The notes under the pieces: model-generated
Seen by the model: only the letters and a program-made list of their open reading frames with translations
Databases searched by the model: none
Told to the model about the DNA's origin: nothing
In this document: positions 37,124 to 46,488 of the stretch, one piece after another
How positions within the stretch are numbered: the stretch's first letter is position 1
How the letters are laid out: the number at the start of each line of letters is the position of its first letter
From: Campylobacter ornithocola
GTDB taxonomy: Bacteria; Campylobacterota; Campylobacteria; Campylobacterales; Campylobacteraceae
DNA length: 64,000 bases
Assembly (NCBI RefSeq): GCF_013201605.1
Contig: NZ_CP053848.1
Coordinates: forward strand, 62,001 to 126,000
Direction: 5' to 3'
Made by a program: the position numbers and the translations under genes

Positions 37124-37750
37124 ATGAATATAAATGAAGAAGAATTTATAAAAAGCATAAACTGGCAAAAGGTTAATAATCTTATTCCTGTTATCATTCA
37201 AGATTATCAAACCTGTGAAGTCTTAATGCAAGGTTTTATGAATGAAGAGGCATTAAGAGAAAGTTTTAAGCACCAAAAGGTTGTATTTTACTCACGCACA
37301 AAAGAGCGTTTATGGATGAAGGGTGAAGAAAGTAAGAATTTTTTACATATTATAGATATGGGGCTTGATTGTGATAAAGATTGTATTTTGATTTTAGTTA
37401 AACCAAGCGGAGCTACTTGTCATAGTGGTGATATTTCTTGTTTTGAACAAACTTCTAAAAGGGCTGATTTTGTGTTTTTATCAAGACTTGAAAAACTCAT
37501 CTACTCAAGAAAAAATTCTACTCCAAATTCTTCTTATACAGCCGAACTTTTTTCAAAAGGCACTAAACGCATAGCACAAAAAGTAGGTGAAGAAGGTGTA
37601 GAAACTGCTTTAGCTGCTACGGTAAAAGACAAAGATGAACTAATTTGCGAAGCAGCTGATTTGCTTTATCATTTAGATGTTTTACTTGCTGATGCGAATT
37701 TGAGTTTAAACGATGTGATTGCAAAATTAAAAGAAAGAAATAAAAGTTAA
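37124..37750 (+). CDS. hisI: Bifunctional phosphoribosyl-AMP cyclohydrolase / phosphoribosyl-ATP pyrophosphatase
   Basis: HisIE performs steps 2 and 3 of the pathway. The N-terminal cyclohydrolase has FYSRTKERLWMKGEES and the metal cysteines in LDCDKDCILILV and GATCHSGDISCF. The C-terminal ~90 residues are the pyrophosphatase: SYTAELFSKGTKRIAQKVGEEGVETALAA and CEAADLLYHLDVLL. Last gene of the operon; its stop lies in the terminator stem that forms the left inverted repeat. Confidence 0.96.
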   Translation: MNINEEEFIKSINWQKVNNLIPVIIQDYQTCEVLMQGFMNEEALRESFKHQKVVFYSRTKERLWMKGEESKNFLHIIDMGLDCDKDCILILVKPSGATCHSGDISCFEQTSKRADFVFLSRLEKLIYSRKNSTPNSSYTAELFSKGTKRIAQKVGEEGVETALAATVKDKDELICEAADLLYHLDVLLADANLSLNDVIAKLKERNKS

Positions 37751-37842
37751 GTGCAAGAAACCCTGCACTTAATTAAGCAATATTTTGAAAAGATTCACTA
37801 GCTATATCGAGTAATTTTAAAAAAACTTTACACTTTAAAGAC
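37744..37842 (+). repeat. Left arm of an imperfect ~99-base inverted repeat around the flgE unit
   Basis: This segment is similar in reverse complement to 40758-40855. The best part (37765-37809) matches 40791-40836 with one substitution and one single-base indel. The outer part is a hairpin in both copies but with different loops; the inner part is about 75% similar by eye. It begins at the end of hisI. Confidence 0.8.
37747..37772 (+). terminator. Hairpin terminator of the his operon
   Basis: TTAAGTGCA and TGCACTTAA form a perfect 9-bp stem around an 8-base loop, starting in the hisI stop codon. No strong U-tract follows. It is the outer part of the left inverted repeat. Confidence 0.55.
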
Positions 37843-37980
37843 TTAGTATGCATTTTAATAACAAATTGTTATGAAAATTACATACATTAATATTTGACTA
37901 AAAGATTGATTTTTCCATTATTTTACTTAAAAACTTACTTGTAATTGTGTATTCAAAAAGTTATATATTTTGTTATATTT

Positions 37981-37999
37981 TTGGAACACTTATTGCTTT
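37981..37999 (+). promoter_or_regulatory. Sigma54 promoter of flgE
   Basis: TTGGAACACTTATTGCTTT has GG at 37983-37984 and GC at 37995-37996, separated by exactly 10 bases, matching the sigma54 -24/-12 pattern. The predicted start is near 38008, giving a leader of about 57 bases. The gene class (hook protein) is RpoN-dependent in Campylobacter. The leader contains a perfect 7-bp hairpin (38022-38028 with 38032-38038). Confidence 0.85.
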
Positions 38000-38064
38000 G
38001 CTTTTGCTAAGCAATAGAAGATTGTGAAGTATTCACAAAGCAATATTTTTTAAAGGATTTAATT

Positions 38065-40524
38065 ATGATGAGATCTCTTTGGGCTGGAGTTTCAGGACTT
38101 CAAGCACATCAATACGCAATGGATGTAGAAGGTAACAACATAGCCAATGTTAATACATTTGGTTTTAAGTATTCTCGTGCGGATTTCTCAACACTTATGA
38201 GCCAAACTTCTAAAATAGCTACTGCACCAGATGGTGATTTAGGTGGTAAAAACCCTATGCAAGTTGGGCTTGGTGCAGGTGTAAATTCTACCACAAGAAT
38301 TCACTCACAAGGTAATATCCAAACCACAGATAAAAACACAGACTTAGCGATCAATGGTGATGGATTTTTCATCGTATCAAATGATGGTGGTGTAACACAA
38401 TTTTACACTCGTGCAGGAGATTTTAAAACAGACGCGGTAGGAAATTTCGTAGATAATAATGGCTATACCGTTCAAGGTTGGAACTACAACCAAGAAACAG
38501 GTCAGATTGACTCATCTAAATCAGTAGAAGATATAGTTATACCACCAGGTATGAGTATGCCAGCTAGACCAAGCTCTATAGTAAAACTTACAGCAAATCT
38601 TGATAGTGGTAATACTCTAGGTTCAAATGCTTCAGCTAAAAGACCTATCTATGCTCTTGATTCTACTCATGGTAGAAGAGATGATACAGGAACAGCTATA
38701 GATGAAAATGATACAGGTCACACTGAATTTTACACTACTTCTAAAACCGGAGCTCAAGTAACCGAAAAAGGTGTAGATATGGGCGTAGTGTTTAACGCTA
38801 AGGGCGAAGGTTTAAATTTAAGAGAAGGTCAAGGTATATGGGTGAGTTATGCTGATGCAAAACATACTTCAAATATCGCTATGAGCCCAGATTTACCTAC
38901 AGAACAGGCACAAATGCAAGATAATACTCAATATACTTTTTGGGGTTTCAAAGATGCAAATGGAGATTCACATCCAGCAAAATTAAATATTACTATCAAT
39001 GGGGTGAATATACAAGCTGAAGGTGTAGGAAGGGATACTTTTTTAAATGCTATCAATGCAAAAACAGCTGAAACGGGTGTGGTAGCTTCTATAGTAGATG
39101 GTAAAATCACTTTTACTAATGATAATAGCACAGGAACAACTTCTAAATCAAAAAATTTAAATATACAAATTCATGCAGATACCACAGCAGGTGCTCAAGT
39201 TGAAACAAGAGCTAATGCAAGTACAGGTGATGTAGCCACTCCGCCTCTTTTAACAGCAAATGGAACAGCTGATAGGGCATGGCTTGGGACAGATGATGGG
39301 CAACCAAATGGTGCAGCTAAGATGAATGTTCAGGTTGTAACGGCCCATGAGTATATTTATAGTAAAAATGGTGTAGATATAGGGGCTAATCCAAATCCAA
39401 CTAATAATCCACCTCAAAATATGCCAACTATGAATGGACAAAGAGTTTTTCATACTACTGAAGACTTAAGAGAGCTTTTGCAAAGAGATGCGAGATGGGG
39501 TGTAGATTATGATGGAGATGGAACTTTAGAAGGTGCACAAAATAATGGTGGTTTTGGTGATGATGCTAATCCTTTAGTAGAAGTAGTGGTTGAAAGTGAT
39601 GGTAGATTTAAAATTACTAATCCTAAAGGAGATAATTCTAAAGATATGACCTTTAAAGTTACAGGTTATTCTAATGAAACTAATAAAATCGCCACTAATG
39701 ATAAATTCACAGCGATGTTTAGTGCTTTAGATGGAAATTTCAATGCAGGAAATAATGAGAAGTATTCTCAAGATATGTATTTATCAGCTCATACTGCAAG
39801 TATAGAAATTTTTGACTCATTAGGAAGCAGACATGAGCTAACAGTGCAATTTACCAAACAAACTAAAACAGCAGATGGTGGTGCTGAATGGTCTATCATC
39901 ATCTCAGTACCTGAGCCTGCAGAGATTAATTTTAGCGGAGATGGTGCACCAGGAAATATAGTAGTAGGAAATTTAAGATTTGGTAATGATGGTTCGCTTC
40001 AAAGTTATACGCCAAATGTATTAAATTTTACAGGAAATAATGGTTCAAAACCTGATCAAGTAGTAAAACTTGACTTTGGAACAACTGGAGCTTTTGATGG
40101 TTTAACAAGCTATGATAAAGATTCAGCTACTACTAAACAAGAAACAGATGGTTACACAGGGGGTAACTTAAAGCCAGATGCATTAAGAACTGATGAGAAT
40201 GGTTATATTTATGGAGAATTTACTAATGGTAAAACTCTAGCTTTAGCTAAAGTTGCCCTAGCATCTTTCCCAAATAACATGGGTCTTGAAGAAATAGGAA
40301 ATAATCTTTTCAAAGCCACTGCAAATTCAGGAAATGCAACCATAGGCCATGCTGGTGAAGGTGGTAGAGGGGGCTTGAAATCTTCGGCAATAGAAATGTC
40401 GAACGTGGATTTAAGTCGTGCTTTAACTGAACTTATCGTAATACAAAGGGGTTATCAAGCTAACTCAAAAACAATTACAACAAGCGATCAGCTTTTAAAT
40501 ACTTTACTTCAATTAAAACAATAA
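38065..40524 (+). CDS. flgE: Flagellar hook protein FlgE (long epsilonproteobacterial form)
   Basis: Structural subunit of the flagellar hook. The 819-residue protein has the D0/D1 N-terminus [20 protein letters not shown] followed by [19 protein letters not shown]. The matching C-terminus is [45 protein letters not shown]. It is about twice the E. coli length; the extra central domains are surface-exposed and variable. It has its own sigma54 promoter and is boxed by inverted repeats between the his operon and a drug exporter. Corresponds to flgE2 in C. jejuni naming. Confidence 0.95.
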   Translation: MMRSLWAGVSGLQAHQYAMDVEGNNIANVNTFGFKYSRADFSTLMSQTSKIATAPDGDLGGKNPMQVGLGAGVNSTTRIHSQGNIQTTDKNTDLAINGDGFFIVSNDGGVTQFYTRAGDFKTDAVGNFVDNNGYTVQGWNYNQETGQIDSSKSVEDIVIPPGMSMPARPSSIVKLTANLDSGNTLGSNASAKRPIYALDSTHGRRDDTGTAIDENDTGHTEFYTTSKTGAQVTEKGVDMGVVFNAKGEGLNLREGQGIWVSYADAKHTSNIAMSPDLPTEQAQMQDNTQYTFWGFKDANGDSHPAKLNITINGVNIQAEGVGRDTFLNAINAKTAETGVVASIVDGKITFTNDNSTGTTSKSKNLNIQIHADTTAGAQVETRANASTGDVATPPLLTANGTADRAWLGTDDGQPNGAAKMNVQVVTAHEYIYSKNGVDIGANPNPTNNPPQNMPTMNGQRVFHTTEDLRELLQRDARWGVDYDGDGTLEGAQNNGGFGDDANPLVEVVVESDGRFKITNPKGDNSKDMTFKVTGYSNETNKIATNDKFTAMFSALDGNFNAGNNEKYSQDMYLSAHTASIEIFDSLGSRHELTVQFTKQTKTADGGAEWSIIISVPEPAEINFSGDGAPGNIVVGNLRFGNDGSLQSYTPNVLNFTGNNGSKPDQVVKLDFGTTGAFDGLTSYDKDSATTKQETDGYTGGNLKPDALRTDENGYIYGEFTNGKTLALAKVALASFPNNMGLEEIGNNLFKATANSGNATIGHAGEGGRGGLKSSAIEMSNVDLSRALTELIVIQRGYQANSKTITTSDQLLNTLLQLKQ

Positions 40525-40757
40525 TTCTAACCCAAGGCTTAAGCCTTGGGATCAAGCTTTACAAGGTTATCGAGGTAGCCTTGTAATACTTGATAGCCTT
40601 GAAGCCTTCAATCTATTGCTAACTCACTTCTTTTTTGCCTAAGGAGTGAGTAGCATGATTTGCATATCGACAAGTTAAAATAAAAATTTATAAACTCACT
40701 TTAAAATCATTACTAATTAGTTTTAATCTTTAAAATATTTAAGAAAAAATAACAAAT
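40525..40757 (+). other. Structured non-coding stretch downstream of flgE
   Basis: No credible gene. It holds a series of paired elements: a 20-base perfect palindrome at 40531-40550, ATCAAG/CTTGAT (40551-40556, 40589-40594) enclosing TTACAAGG/CCTTGTAA (40559-40566, 40579-40586), and an arm pair around GCTAACTCACT/AGTGAGTAGC near 40617-40655. The rest to 40757 is AT-rich without structure. This could be an elaborate 3' UTR with the flgE terminator, or a small RNA; no known RNA family is recognised. Confidence 0.45.
40531..40550 (+). terminator. Perfect palindrome after flgE, probable terminator
   Basis: CCCAAGGCTTAAGCCTTGGG is its own reverse complement, starting 6 bases after the flgE stop. 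It gives a strong GC-containing hairpin, but ATCAAGC rather than a U-run follows. Confidence 0.6.
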
Positions 40758-40855
40758 GTCATCAAAGTATAAAGTTTTTCAAAAAAGGTGCGATATAGCC
40801 AGTGAATCTTTTCAAAAATATTGCTTAATTAAGTGCGAGAAATCGCACTTAACTT
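40758..40855 (-). repeat. Right arm of the imperfect inverted repeat around the flgE unit
   Basis: Reverse-complement counterpart of 37744-37842; 40791-40836 is nearly identical to 37765-37809. It ends inside the C-terminal codons of the exporter gene. Confidence 0.8.
40829..40852 (-). terminator. Hairpin overlapping the exporter's stop codon
   Basis: TTAAGTGCG and CGCACTTAA form a perfect 9-bp stem with a 6-base loop. The exporter frame reads through the whole hairpin and stops at its far edge. Counterpart of the his-operon terminator at 37747-37772. Confidence 0.5.
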
Positions 40856-42070
40856 TCTTTTTATTTTTCCAAATTTTCTTTTATTGATTAAACTTAGATA
40901 AAAAACAGCTCCTAAAAAAGTACAAATACCTAAAATACTTGCTAAAAGTATAGGAGTGTTTGCATTTAAAAGACTAACTAAAAATGCCATGAAACCAGCC
41001 ATTGCAAACTGAGCTGCACCTAAAAGTGCTGAAGCGCTACCTGCGTTTTGTTTTGATCTTGCCATAGCCAAAGTAGTGGTGTTTGGCAGAATAAAACCTA
41101 AACTTGCAATGATAAAAAACAAAGGAAGCTCAAAAGCTAAAAATCCAAGCTCAAAAGTTGCTCCAAGTATCAATAAACAAGCTAAAAAAGCCACGCTAAT
41201 AAAAGCTCTAGGTAAAATATAATAAGGCGAATACCTAAGAGCTAATCTTGCATTAATATTTGCAAAAACTACAAAACCTAAAGCATTAATGCCAAAAAGC
41301 ATAGCATATTGTTGTTCACTAAGCTCAAAAACGCGTGTAAAAACAAAAGATGAGCCTGTTAAATAAGCAAAAAACCCTGCAAATATTAAATTCCCACAAA
41401 ATAAATACACTACAAAACGGCGATCTTTTAAAATCTTTTTGTAACTTTTTGCAACTTCTTTGTGATTAAATTTTTTACCTTCTGTGTTATGGTTACTTTC
41501 TTTTAAAGCAAAAATAACAAGTAAAAATAAAATAAAACCTAAGATAAATAATGTCAAAAATATACTACGCCACGAAAAAAATTCAAGTAAAATCCCTCCA
41601 AAGGTAGGCGAGAGCATAGGAGCTAAGGAGGTAAAAACCATCATTAATGCATAAATTCCTGCTGCTTCTTTAAGTTCAAAGACATCATTTACTATAGCTC
41701 TTGCTACTACAACACCCACACAACCTCCTAAGGCTTCAAAAAAACGCAAAGCTATAAAAGCATGTATAGAATCAACTAAAACACAAGCTATACTTGAAGA
41801 AACAAAAATAAAAATCCCAATATATAAAGGTTTTTTTCTACCATATACATCACTTAGTGGTCCATAAAAAAGCTGCCCTAAAGAAAAAGCTATAAAAAAG
41901 CTTGCAAGGGAAAGTTGAGTATAGAAAGAATTTGTTTGAAAACTTTTTTCTACTTCATTTAAAGCAGGTAAATACATATCAGTTGAAAGTGGTGCAATAG
42001 ATGATAAAAATGCCAGTATGATAATGAGTTTTAATTTTTCAAAACCTTTAATTTGTGTGCGTTTTTGCAT
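40829..42070 (-). CDS. Bcr/CflA-type MFS drug exporter
   Basis: Predicted inner-membrane multidrug efflux pump with twelve hydrophobic segments. The N-terminal APLSTDMYLPALNEVEKSF, SLGQLFYGPLSDVYGRKKPL (motif A) and FEALGGCVGVVVARAIV are typical of the Bcr/CmlA group. I chose the ATG at 42070 (MQKRTQIKGFEK, 413 residues) because AGGA lies just upstream; a 12-codon longer start at 42106 lacks this. The last eight residues (LSAISRT and stop) are encoded within the hairpin of the right inverted repeat. Confidence 0.85.
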   Translation of the reverse strand: MQKRTQIKGFEKLKLIIILAFLSSIAPLSTDMYLPALNEVEKSFQTNSFYTQLSLASFFIAFSLGQLFYGPLSDVYGRKKPLYIGIFIFVSSSIACVLVDSIHAFIALRFFEALGGCVGVVVARAIVNDVFELKEAAGIYALMMVFTSLAPMLSPTFGGILLEFFSWRSIFLTLFILGFILFLLVIFALKESNHNTEGKKFNHKEVAKSYKKILKDRRFVVYLFCGNLIFAGFFAYLTGSSFVFTRVFELSEQQYAMLFGINALGFVVFANINARLALRYSPYYILPRAFISVAFLACLLILGATFELGFLAFELPLFFIIASLGFILPNTTTLAMARSKQNAGSASALLGAAQFAMAGFMAFLVSLLNANTPILLASILGICTFLGAVFYLSLINKRKFGKIKRKLSAISRT

Positions 42071-42087
42071 GAAAATTCCTAAAGTAT

Positions 42088-42108
42088 TTTTGCTATTGTA
42101 TAGCAAAA
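42088..42108 (-). promoter_or_regulatory. 21-base palindrome upstream of the exporter, candidate operator
   Basis: TTTTGCTAT and ATAGCAAAA are exact inverted arms around TGT, 18 bases upstream of the exporter ATG. On the minus strand a TACAAT (-10-like) lies at its centre. A repressor site over the promoter of a drug exporter is plausible; a leader hairpin is the alternative. Confidence 0.45.
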
Positions 42109-42189
42109 TGTCTAAAATAAATAATAATTTACATTTTTTAAAGGCAAATAAGATAAAATTAAACTAAAAAATATTTAAGGAAAAAAGTT

Positions 42190-42465
42190 ATGAATATGCC
42201 TTTTAGTGATGATGAGCTAATTGAACCCGTAAAGGCAAGTTTGGCTAAAACTATGCATATTTTAGAAAATGATGGCGGTGGGCTTGACTTTTTAGGAGTC
42301 AAAAATGGTGTTGTTTATGTAAAATTAACTGGAGCTTGTCATGGCTGTCCAGCAAGCGGAACAACTTTAAAATATGGTTTAGAAAAACAACTTAAAATTG
42401 ATATACATCCAGATATTACCATAGTAAATTTAGCAGGTGGAGAAAGCGAATTTGCAAAATTATAA
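42190..42465 (+). CDS. NifU C-terminal-domain (Nfu-type) iron-sulfur carrier
   Basis: Predicted cytoplasmic scaffold or carrier for Fe-S clusters. The 91-residue protein is a lone NifU C-terminal domain with the cluster motif KLTGACHGCPASGTTLKYGLE (CxxC near residues 53-56). It heads a long run of housekeeping genes. Its end overlaps the next gene. AAGGAAAAA precedes the ATG. Confidence 0.9.
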   Translation: MNMPFSDDELIEPVKASLAKTMHILENDGGGLDFLGVKNGVVYVKLTGACHGCPASGTTLKYGLEKQLKIDIHPDITIVNLAGGESEFAKL

Positions 42466-42991
42466 AAAAATAGCCATAGAGTGTTTTTATAACAAAGATT
42501 TTAAAAACGCTAAAATGTATTTTTCATTAGCGTATCAAAAGCGTAAAAATAAAAGATTATTAACTTTTATAAATATTTGTGATTTGGCATTAAAAAGCCC
42601 TGAAGAAGCTTTTGTATTTTTTGAATTTTTTCTTCAAAATTATAAAAATTCAAAAGTAGATGTAGATATCGAAAAACTCATCAATTTAAGTCAAAGCGTG
42701 CAGTTTGAAGAAGATAGTGAAGATTTTGATGGTTTGAGCTATCAAGATTTTTTACTAAGTGAAGCAAAAGTTGGTTTTAAACAAGCTTTAGAAAATGTTA
42801 TAATATCTAATAAACTTATAATAAATGACAAAGAAGATTTTGTGGATTTTTTAGAAAAGCTTTTAGAGTATGGTTATAAAGATATGCTTGTAGCTTATAT
42901 GGAAGATGTTTCAGCACATTTTTATTCTAATTATAGATTTATCAAGCTTAGTGAAAAAATCAAGGAATTAAAATATGATAGTAAAGATTAA
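42452..42991 (+). CDS. Hypothetical protein upstream of murE
   Basis: A ~180-residue soluble, acidic, helix-rich protein with no motif I recognise; the first part ([28 protein letters not shown]) resembles a single TPR-like helix pair. I prefer the TTG at 42452 because GGTGGAG lies 8 bases upstream inside nfu; a GTG at 42437 in the same frame is the alternative. It overlaps murE by 17 bases. I recall an unnamed gene in this place in C. jejuni (Cj1640). Confidence 0.7.
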   Translation: MQNYKKIAIECFYNKDFKNAKMYFSLAYQKRKNKRLLTFINICDLALKSPEEAFVFFEFFLQNYKNSKVDVDIEKLINLSQSVQFEEDSEDFDGLSYQDFLLSEAKVGFKQALENVIISNKLIINDKEDFVDFLEKLLEYGYKDMLVAYMEDVSAHFYSNYRFIKLSEKIKELKYDSKD

Positions 42992-44258
42992 AAATACTTT
43001 CATTAGTGATAATTCTAACGAATGCGAAAAAGGATGTTTTTTTCTAAAAACTACTCAAAATGAAAAATTTCTCAATCAAGCTTTAGAAAAAGAAGCAAAA
43101 GTCATAAGTGTAGATGAGTGTAAAAAGCTTTTAAATATAGATGAAAATATTAAAATCATAGGTATTACAGGTACAAATGGCAAGACAACTACTGCTGGGG
43201 CTATTTATTCTATCTTGCTTGATTTGGGTTATAAATGTGCCTTGATGGGAACTAGAGGTAGTTTTATAAATGATAAAAATATCACTCCAAAAGGTCTAAC
43301 TACTGCACCTATTTTACAAACTTTAGAGTTTTTATCTTTGGCAAGCAAGGAAAAATGTGAATTTTTAATCATGGAAGTAAGTTCACATGCGTTGGTGCAA
43401 AATCGTATAGAAGGACTTGAATTTAAGGCCAAAATTTTTACCAATATTACTCAAGATCATTTAGATTTTCATCAAAATTTCCAAAATTATCAAGTTGCAA
43501 AAGAAAGCTTTTTTACTGATGAGTGTATGAAATTTATCAACAAAGATGCAAAAACTATAAATTTTAATGTCAAAGGTGCTTTTACTTATGGAGTAGAAAA
43601 TCCAAGCTATTATCACACAAAGGCTTATGCTTTAAAAAATGGTATAGAAGCTGTGGTAAATTTTGGTAAAGAAACTTTTATGATTGATTCTTCTTTGGTA
43701 GGACTTTTTAATCTTTATAATCTTTTAGCAGCAAGTGCTTGTGTGAATGAGCTTGTTAAACCAAATTTAAAAGAACTCGAAAAAGCCATTAGTAATTTTG
43801 GTGGTATAGAGGGTAGAATGCAAGTAGTTGCAAAAGATGTGATTGTAGATTTTGCTCATACGCCAGATGGTATAGAAAAAGTTTTAGATGCTTTAAAATA
43901 TCGTGATTTGATTGTGGTTTTTGGAGCAGGGGGAGATAGAGATAAAACTAAGCGTCCATTAATGGCTAAAATTGCCAAGCATTATGCTAAAAAACTTATC
44001 ATAACAAGCGATAATCCTCGTTTTGAAGAGCCTATGGATATTATAGAAGATATTTTAAATGGTATAGAAAAAGATGAAAATGTTTTGGTAGAATGCGATA
44101 GAAAAGAAGCGATTAAAAAAGCATTAGAGCTTAAAACGAAAAATGATTTTGTGGTAATTTTAGGTAAAGGTGATGAAACTTATCAAGAGATTAAGGGTGT
44201 AAAATATCCTTTTAATGATAAAGAAGTAGTGTTAGAGATATTAAAAGAAGGAAAATAA
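42975..44258 (+). CDS. murE: UDP-MurNAc-tripeptide synthetase (meso-DAP adding)
   Basis: Adds meso-diaminopimelate to UDP-MurNAc-L-Ala-D-Glu. The 427-residue ligase has the ATP loop [20 protein letters not shown] near residue 60, [25 protein letters not shown], and the C-terminal [11 protein letters not shown], the DAP-specific DNPR signature. The N-terminal domain is short compared with E. coli (495), as usual for this group. One base or less separates it from ybaB. Confidence 0.95.
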   Translation: MIVKIKNTFISDNSNECEKGCFFLKTTQNEKFLNQALEKEAKVISVDECKKLLNIDENIKIIGITGTNGKTTTAGAIYSILLDLGYKCALMGTRGSFINDKNITPKGLTTAPILQTLEFLSLASKEKCEFLIMEVSSHALVQNRIEGLEFKAKIFTNITQDHLDFHQNFQNYQVAKESFFTDECMKFINKDAKTINFNVKGAFTYGVENPSYYHTKAYALKNGIEAVVNFGKETFMIDSSLVGLFNLYNLLAASACVNELVKPNLKELEKAISNFGGIEGRMQVVAKDVIVDFAHTPDGIEKVLDALKYRDLIVVFGAGGDRDKTKRPLMAKIAKHYAKKLIITSDNPRFEEPMDIIEDILNGIEKDENVLVECDRKEAIKKALELKTKNDFVVILGKGDETYQEIKGVKYPFNDKEVVLEILKEGK

Positions 44259-44564
44259 ATGTTTGAAAATATGGACTTTTCTAAAATGGGCGAGCTTTTA
44301 ACCAAGGCTCAAGAAAAAGCAAATGAATTAGAGCAAGAAGCTTTAAAAAAAGAATTTAGTGCAAAAAGTGGTGGTGGTTTAGTAAAAGTTAGCGCTAATG
44401 GAAAAGGTGAAATTATCGATATAAACATTGATGATTCTTTGCTAGAAGATAAAGAATCTATGCAAATTTTATTAATAGCAGCAATGAATGATGTGATGAA
44501 AATGGTAGAACAAAATAAAAAATCAATGGCTAGTAATTTATTTAGCGGAATGGGAATGCTATGA
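44259..44564 (+). CDS. YbaB/EbfC family nucleoid-associated protein
   Basis: A 101-residue DNA-binding protein of the YbaB family. It has an N-terminal helix rich in Met/Lys/Glu, then LVKVSANGKGEIIDINIDDSLLEDKESMQILLIAAMNDVMKMV, the family signature. It follows murE without a gap and overlaps the PDZ gene by 4 bases (ATGA). Confidence 0.92.
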   Translation: MFENMDFSKMGELLTKAQEKANELEQEALKKEFSAKSGGGLVKVSANGKGEIIDINIDDSLLEDKESMQILLIAAMNDVMKMVEQNKKSMASNLFSGMGML

Positions 44565-45640
44565 GAATTTTACTTTGTATTTTGGGTATAGCTTGTGTGC
44601 TTTTTGCTGTGCCAAGACCGACTTTTAATGATTTTTTGGGTTGTTATGAAAAAAACAAAGCTAGTATGCTAATTTATGAGGGTTTGCCTGCTTTTGCTTT
44701 AAATGAAAATACTTTAGCGGTGGTAAAAACAAAAAACGCAAAATTAAATAGTTATACAAAATATGATCCGTTTTTAAATTTGTATTTAGTTAAGACAGAT
44801 TTTAGTTTGATTCCTGCACCTATGGGTGATGAAGAAGAATTAACACGCAATAGTTGGGTAGGAATTTTAGATAATAATAAAAGCTATATAGGACATTTAA
44901 AGTATTTTGGACAAAGTTTAACAGAGCGTGATCAGCTTGATTTTACTTCTAAAATCGGAGAGCTTAACTCGCCATGTTGTAAAATGCTTGGTATAACCTT
45001 AGAAGATGGCAAGTTAATAGGAAATCGTTATTTAAAACACTTTGCAAAATATCCTGATGCATACTGGGGTGATATAGGTGTAGATTTTGATATGCGTGAT
45101 GGTAAAATTTATGTAAAAAATGTGCGTAAAAATGGGCAGTTTTTGATAAATGATGAACTTGTAAGTGTAGATGGTCAAGTTTATGATGATATAAGAAAGC
45201 TAAATGAGAAAATTTTATTTGCCGATCGTGGAGCAACTTTATATTTTAATATGCTAAGAGATAATAAAGATGTAAATATTTCTACGGCAGTTTTTGATAA
45301 AGATTTAGGAGTGTTTGCTAAGCCAAAAAAAGTTACTCCGGTTAAACCGACATCTTTTTATAGTAATTTAGGTTTACGTGTAGATGCGAAAATGAATGTT
45401 ACAGAAGTCACTCCAAATTCAAAAGCACAAATGGCAGGATTTTTAAAAGGAGATAAAATTTTAAGAATCAATAATCAAATAATCAATAATTTCAATGAAC
45501 TTCAAGCCATATTGGCTCAAGCTAATACTTTTGATGTTTTAGTTTCAAGACAAGCAAGTAATATACCTTCGGCTAAAAATAATGATTTTGAGCGTTTTAA
45601 TAAAGGATATTTTGACTTTTTCATAAGGCTTAATAAGTGA
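44561..45640 (+). CDS. Exported PDZ-domain protein of unknown function
   Basis: A 359-residue periplasmic or membrane-tethered protein with an N-terminal signal-like segment (MRILLCILGIACVLFAVPRP). A first PDZ-like region (DIGVDFDMRDGKIYVKNVRKNGQFL) lies near residues 170-240. A clearer one lies near 265-335 (NLGLRVDAKMNVTEVTPNSKAQMAGFLKGDKILRINNQIINN). Cysteines at residues 28 and in SPCCKM might form disulfides. No protease triad is visible. It lies between ybaB and ispA with 4-base overlaps on both sides. Confidence 0.82.
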   Translation: MRILLCILGIACVLFAVPRPTFNDFLGCYEKNKASMLIYEGLPAFALNENTLAVVKTKNAKLNSYTKYDPFLNLYLVKTDFSLIPAPMGDEEELTRNSWVGILDNNKSYIGHLKYFGQSLTERDQLDFTSKIGELNSPCCKMLGITLEDGKLIGNRYLKHFAKYPDAYWGDIGVDFDMRDGKIYVKNVRKNGQFLINDELVSVDGQVYDDIRKLNEKILFADRGATLYFNMLRDNKDVNISTAVFDKDLGVFAKPKKVTPVKPTSFYSNLGLRVDAKMNVTEVTPNSKAQMAGFLKGDKILRINNQIINNFNELQAILAQANTFDVLVSRQASNIPSAKNNDFERFNKGYFDFFIRLNK

Positions 45641-46485
45641 TTTTAGAAAAATTTAAACAACATTTAGAGCAAAATTTCCCCAAAGTACAAAGTTTTCATC
45701 CATTTTTTAACGAGGCTTTAAAGTGGATGCTAGAAGCTGGTGGGAAACATTTTAGAGCACAACTTCTTTTGGGCATAGTTAATGCTAAGAACCCTGCTTT
45801 ATTTGATAAAGCTTTAAATGTTGCTTTGGCTTTGGAATTTATCCATACTTATTCTTTAATACATGATGATTTACCTGCTATGGATAATGCTTCTTTACGT
45901 AGAGGAAAGCAAACATTGCATAAAAAATACGATGAGACTACGGCTATTTTGGTAGGAGATGCCCTAAATACACAAGCTTTCTTGTTACTTTCAAAACTTG
46001 ATTTAAAAGACAATGTTAAATTAAAACTCATAGAAACTTTAGCTTTTAATGCTGGACTTAATGGTATGATTATTGGACAAGCTATTGATTGTTATTTTGA
46101 AGGAAAAACTTTAAATTTAGAACAAGTAGAGTTTTTGCATATTCACAAAACCGCAAGATTAATTGCAGCTAGTTTGAAAATGGGTTGTGAAATTTGTGAG
46201 TTAGACGAAAAAGAATGTGAACAAATTTATGAAATAGGGCTTTTAATGGGATTAATTTTTCAAATCAAAGATGATATTATCGATGCGACTTTAGACGCAA
46301 AAGAAGCAGGTAAGCCAACTCATAATGATACACATAAAAACTCTTTTGTAAAACTTTTGAGTTTAGAAGGTGCTAAAAAGGCAAAAAATGATAAAATTTC
46401 CCTGTGTGAGGAAAAAATGAAAAATTTAGATTCTAAGCTTGCTAATGAGCTTCAAATTTTGATTGATAAATATTTAAAAGGTTAA
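45637..46485 (+). CDS. ispA: Polyprenyl synthetase (farnesyl/geranyl diphosphate synthase)
   Basis: Makes short-chain isoprenyl diphosphates. The 282-residue protein has the first Asp-rich motif HDDLPAMDNASLRRG near residue 77 and the second KDDIIDATLD near residue 210, plus GGKHFRAQLLLG. Two residues between the aspartates of the first motif match the bacterial FPP type. Overlaps the PDZ gene by 4 bases. Confidence 0.93.
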   Translation: MILEKFKQHLEQNFPKVQSFHPFFNEALKWMLEAGGKHFRAQLLLGIVNAKNPALFDKALNVALALEFIHTYSLIHDDLPAMDNASLRRGKQTLHKKYDETTAILVGDALNTQAFLLLSKLDLKDNVKLKLIETLAFNAGLNGMIIGQAIDCYFEGKTLNLEQVEFLHIHKTARLIAASLKMGCEICELDEKECEQIYEIGLLMGLIFQIKDDIIDATLDAKEAGKPTHNDTHKNSFVKLLSLEGAKKAKNDKISLCEEKMKNLDSKLANELQILIDKYLKG

Positions 46486-46488
46486 ACA

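Noticed and set aside
44964-45236. His-rich minus-strand frame of 90 codons
   Set aside because: It is the antisense of the PDZ gene; the His/Leu richness comes from reading Asp/Lys codons backwards.
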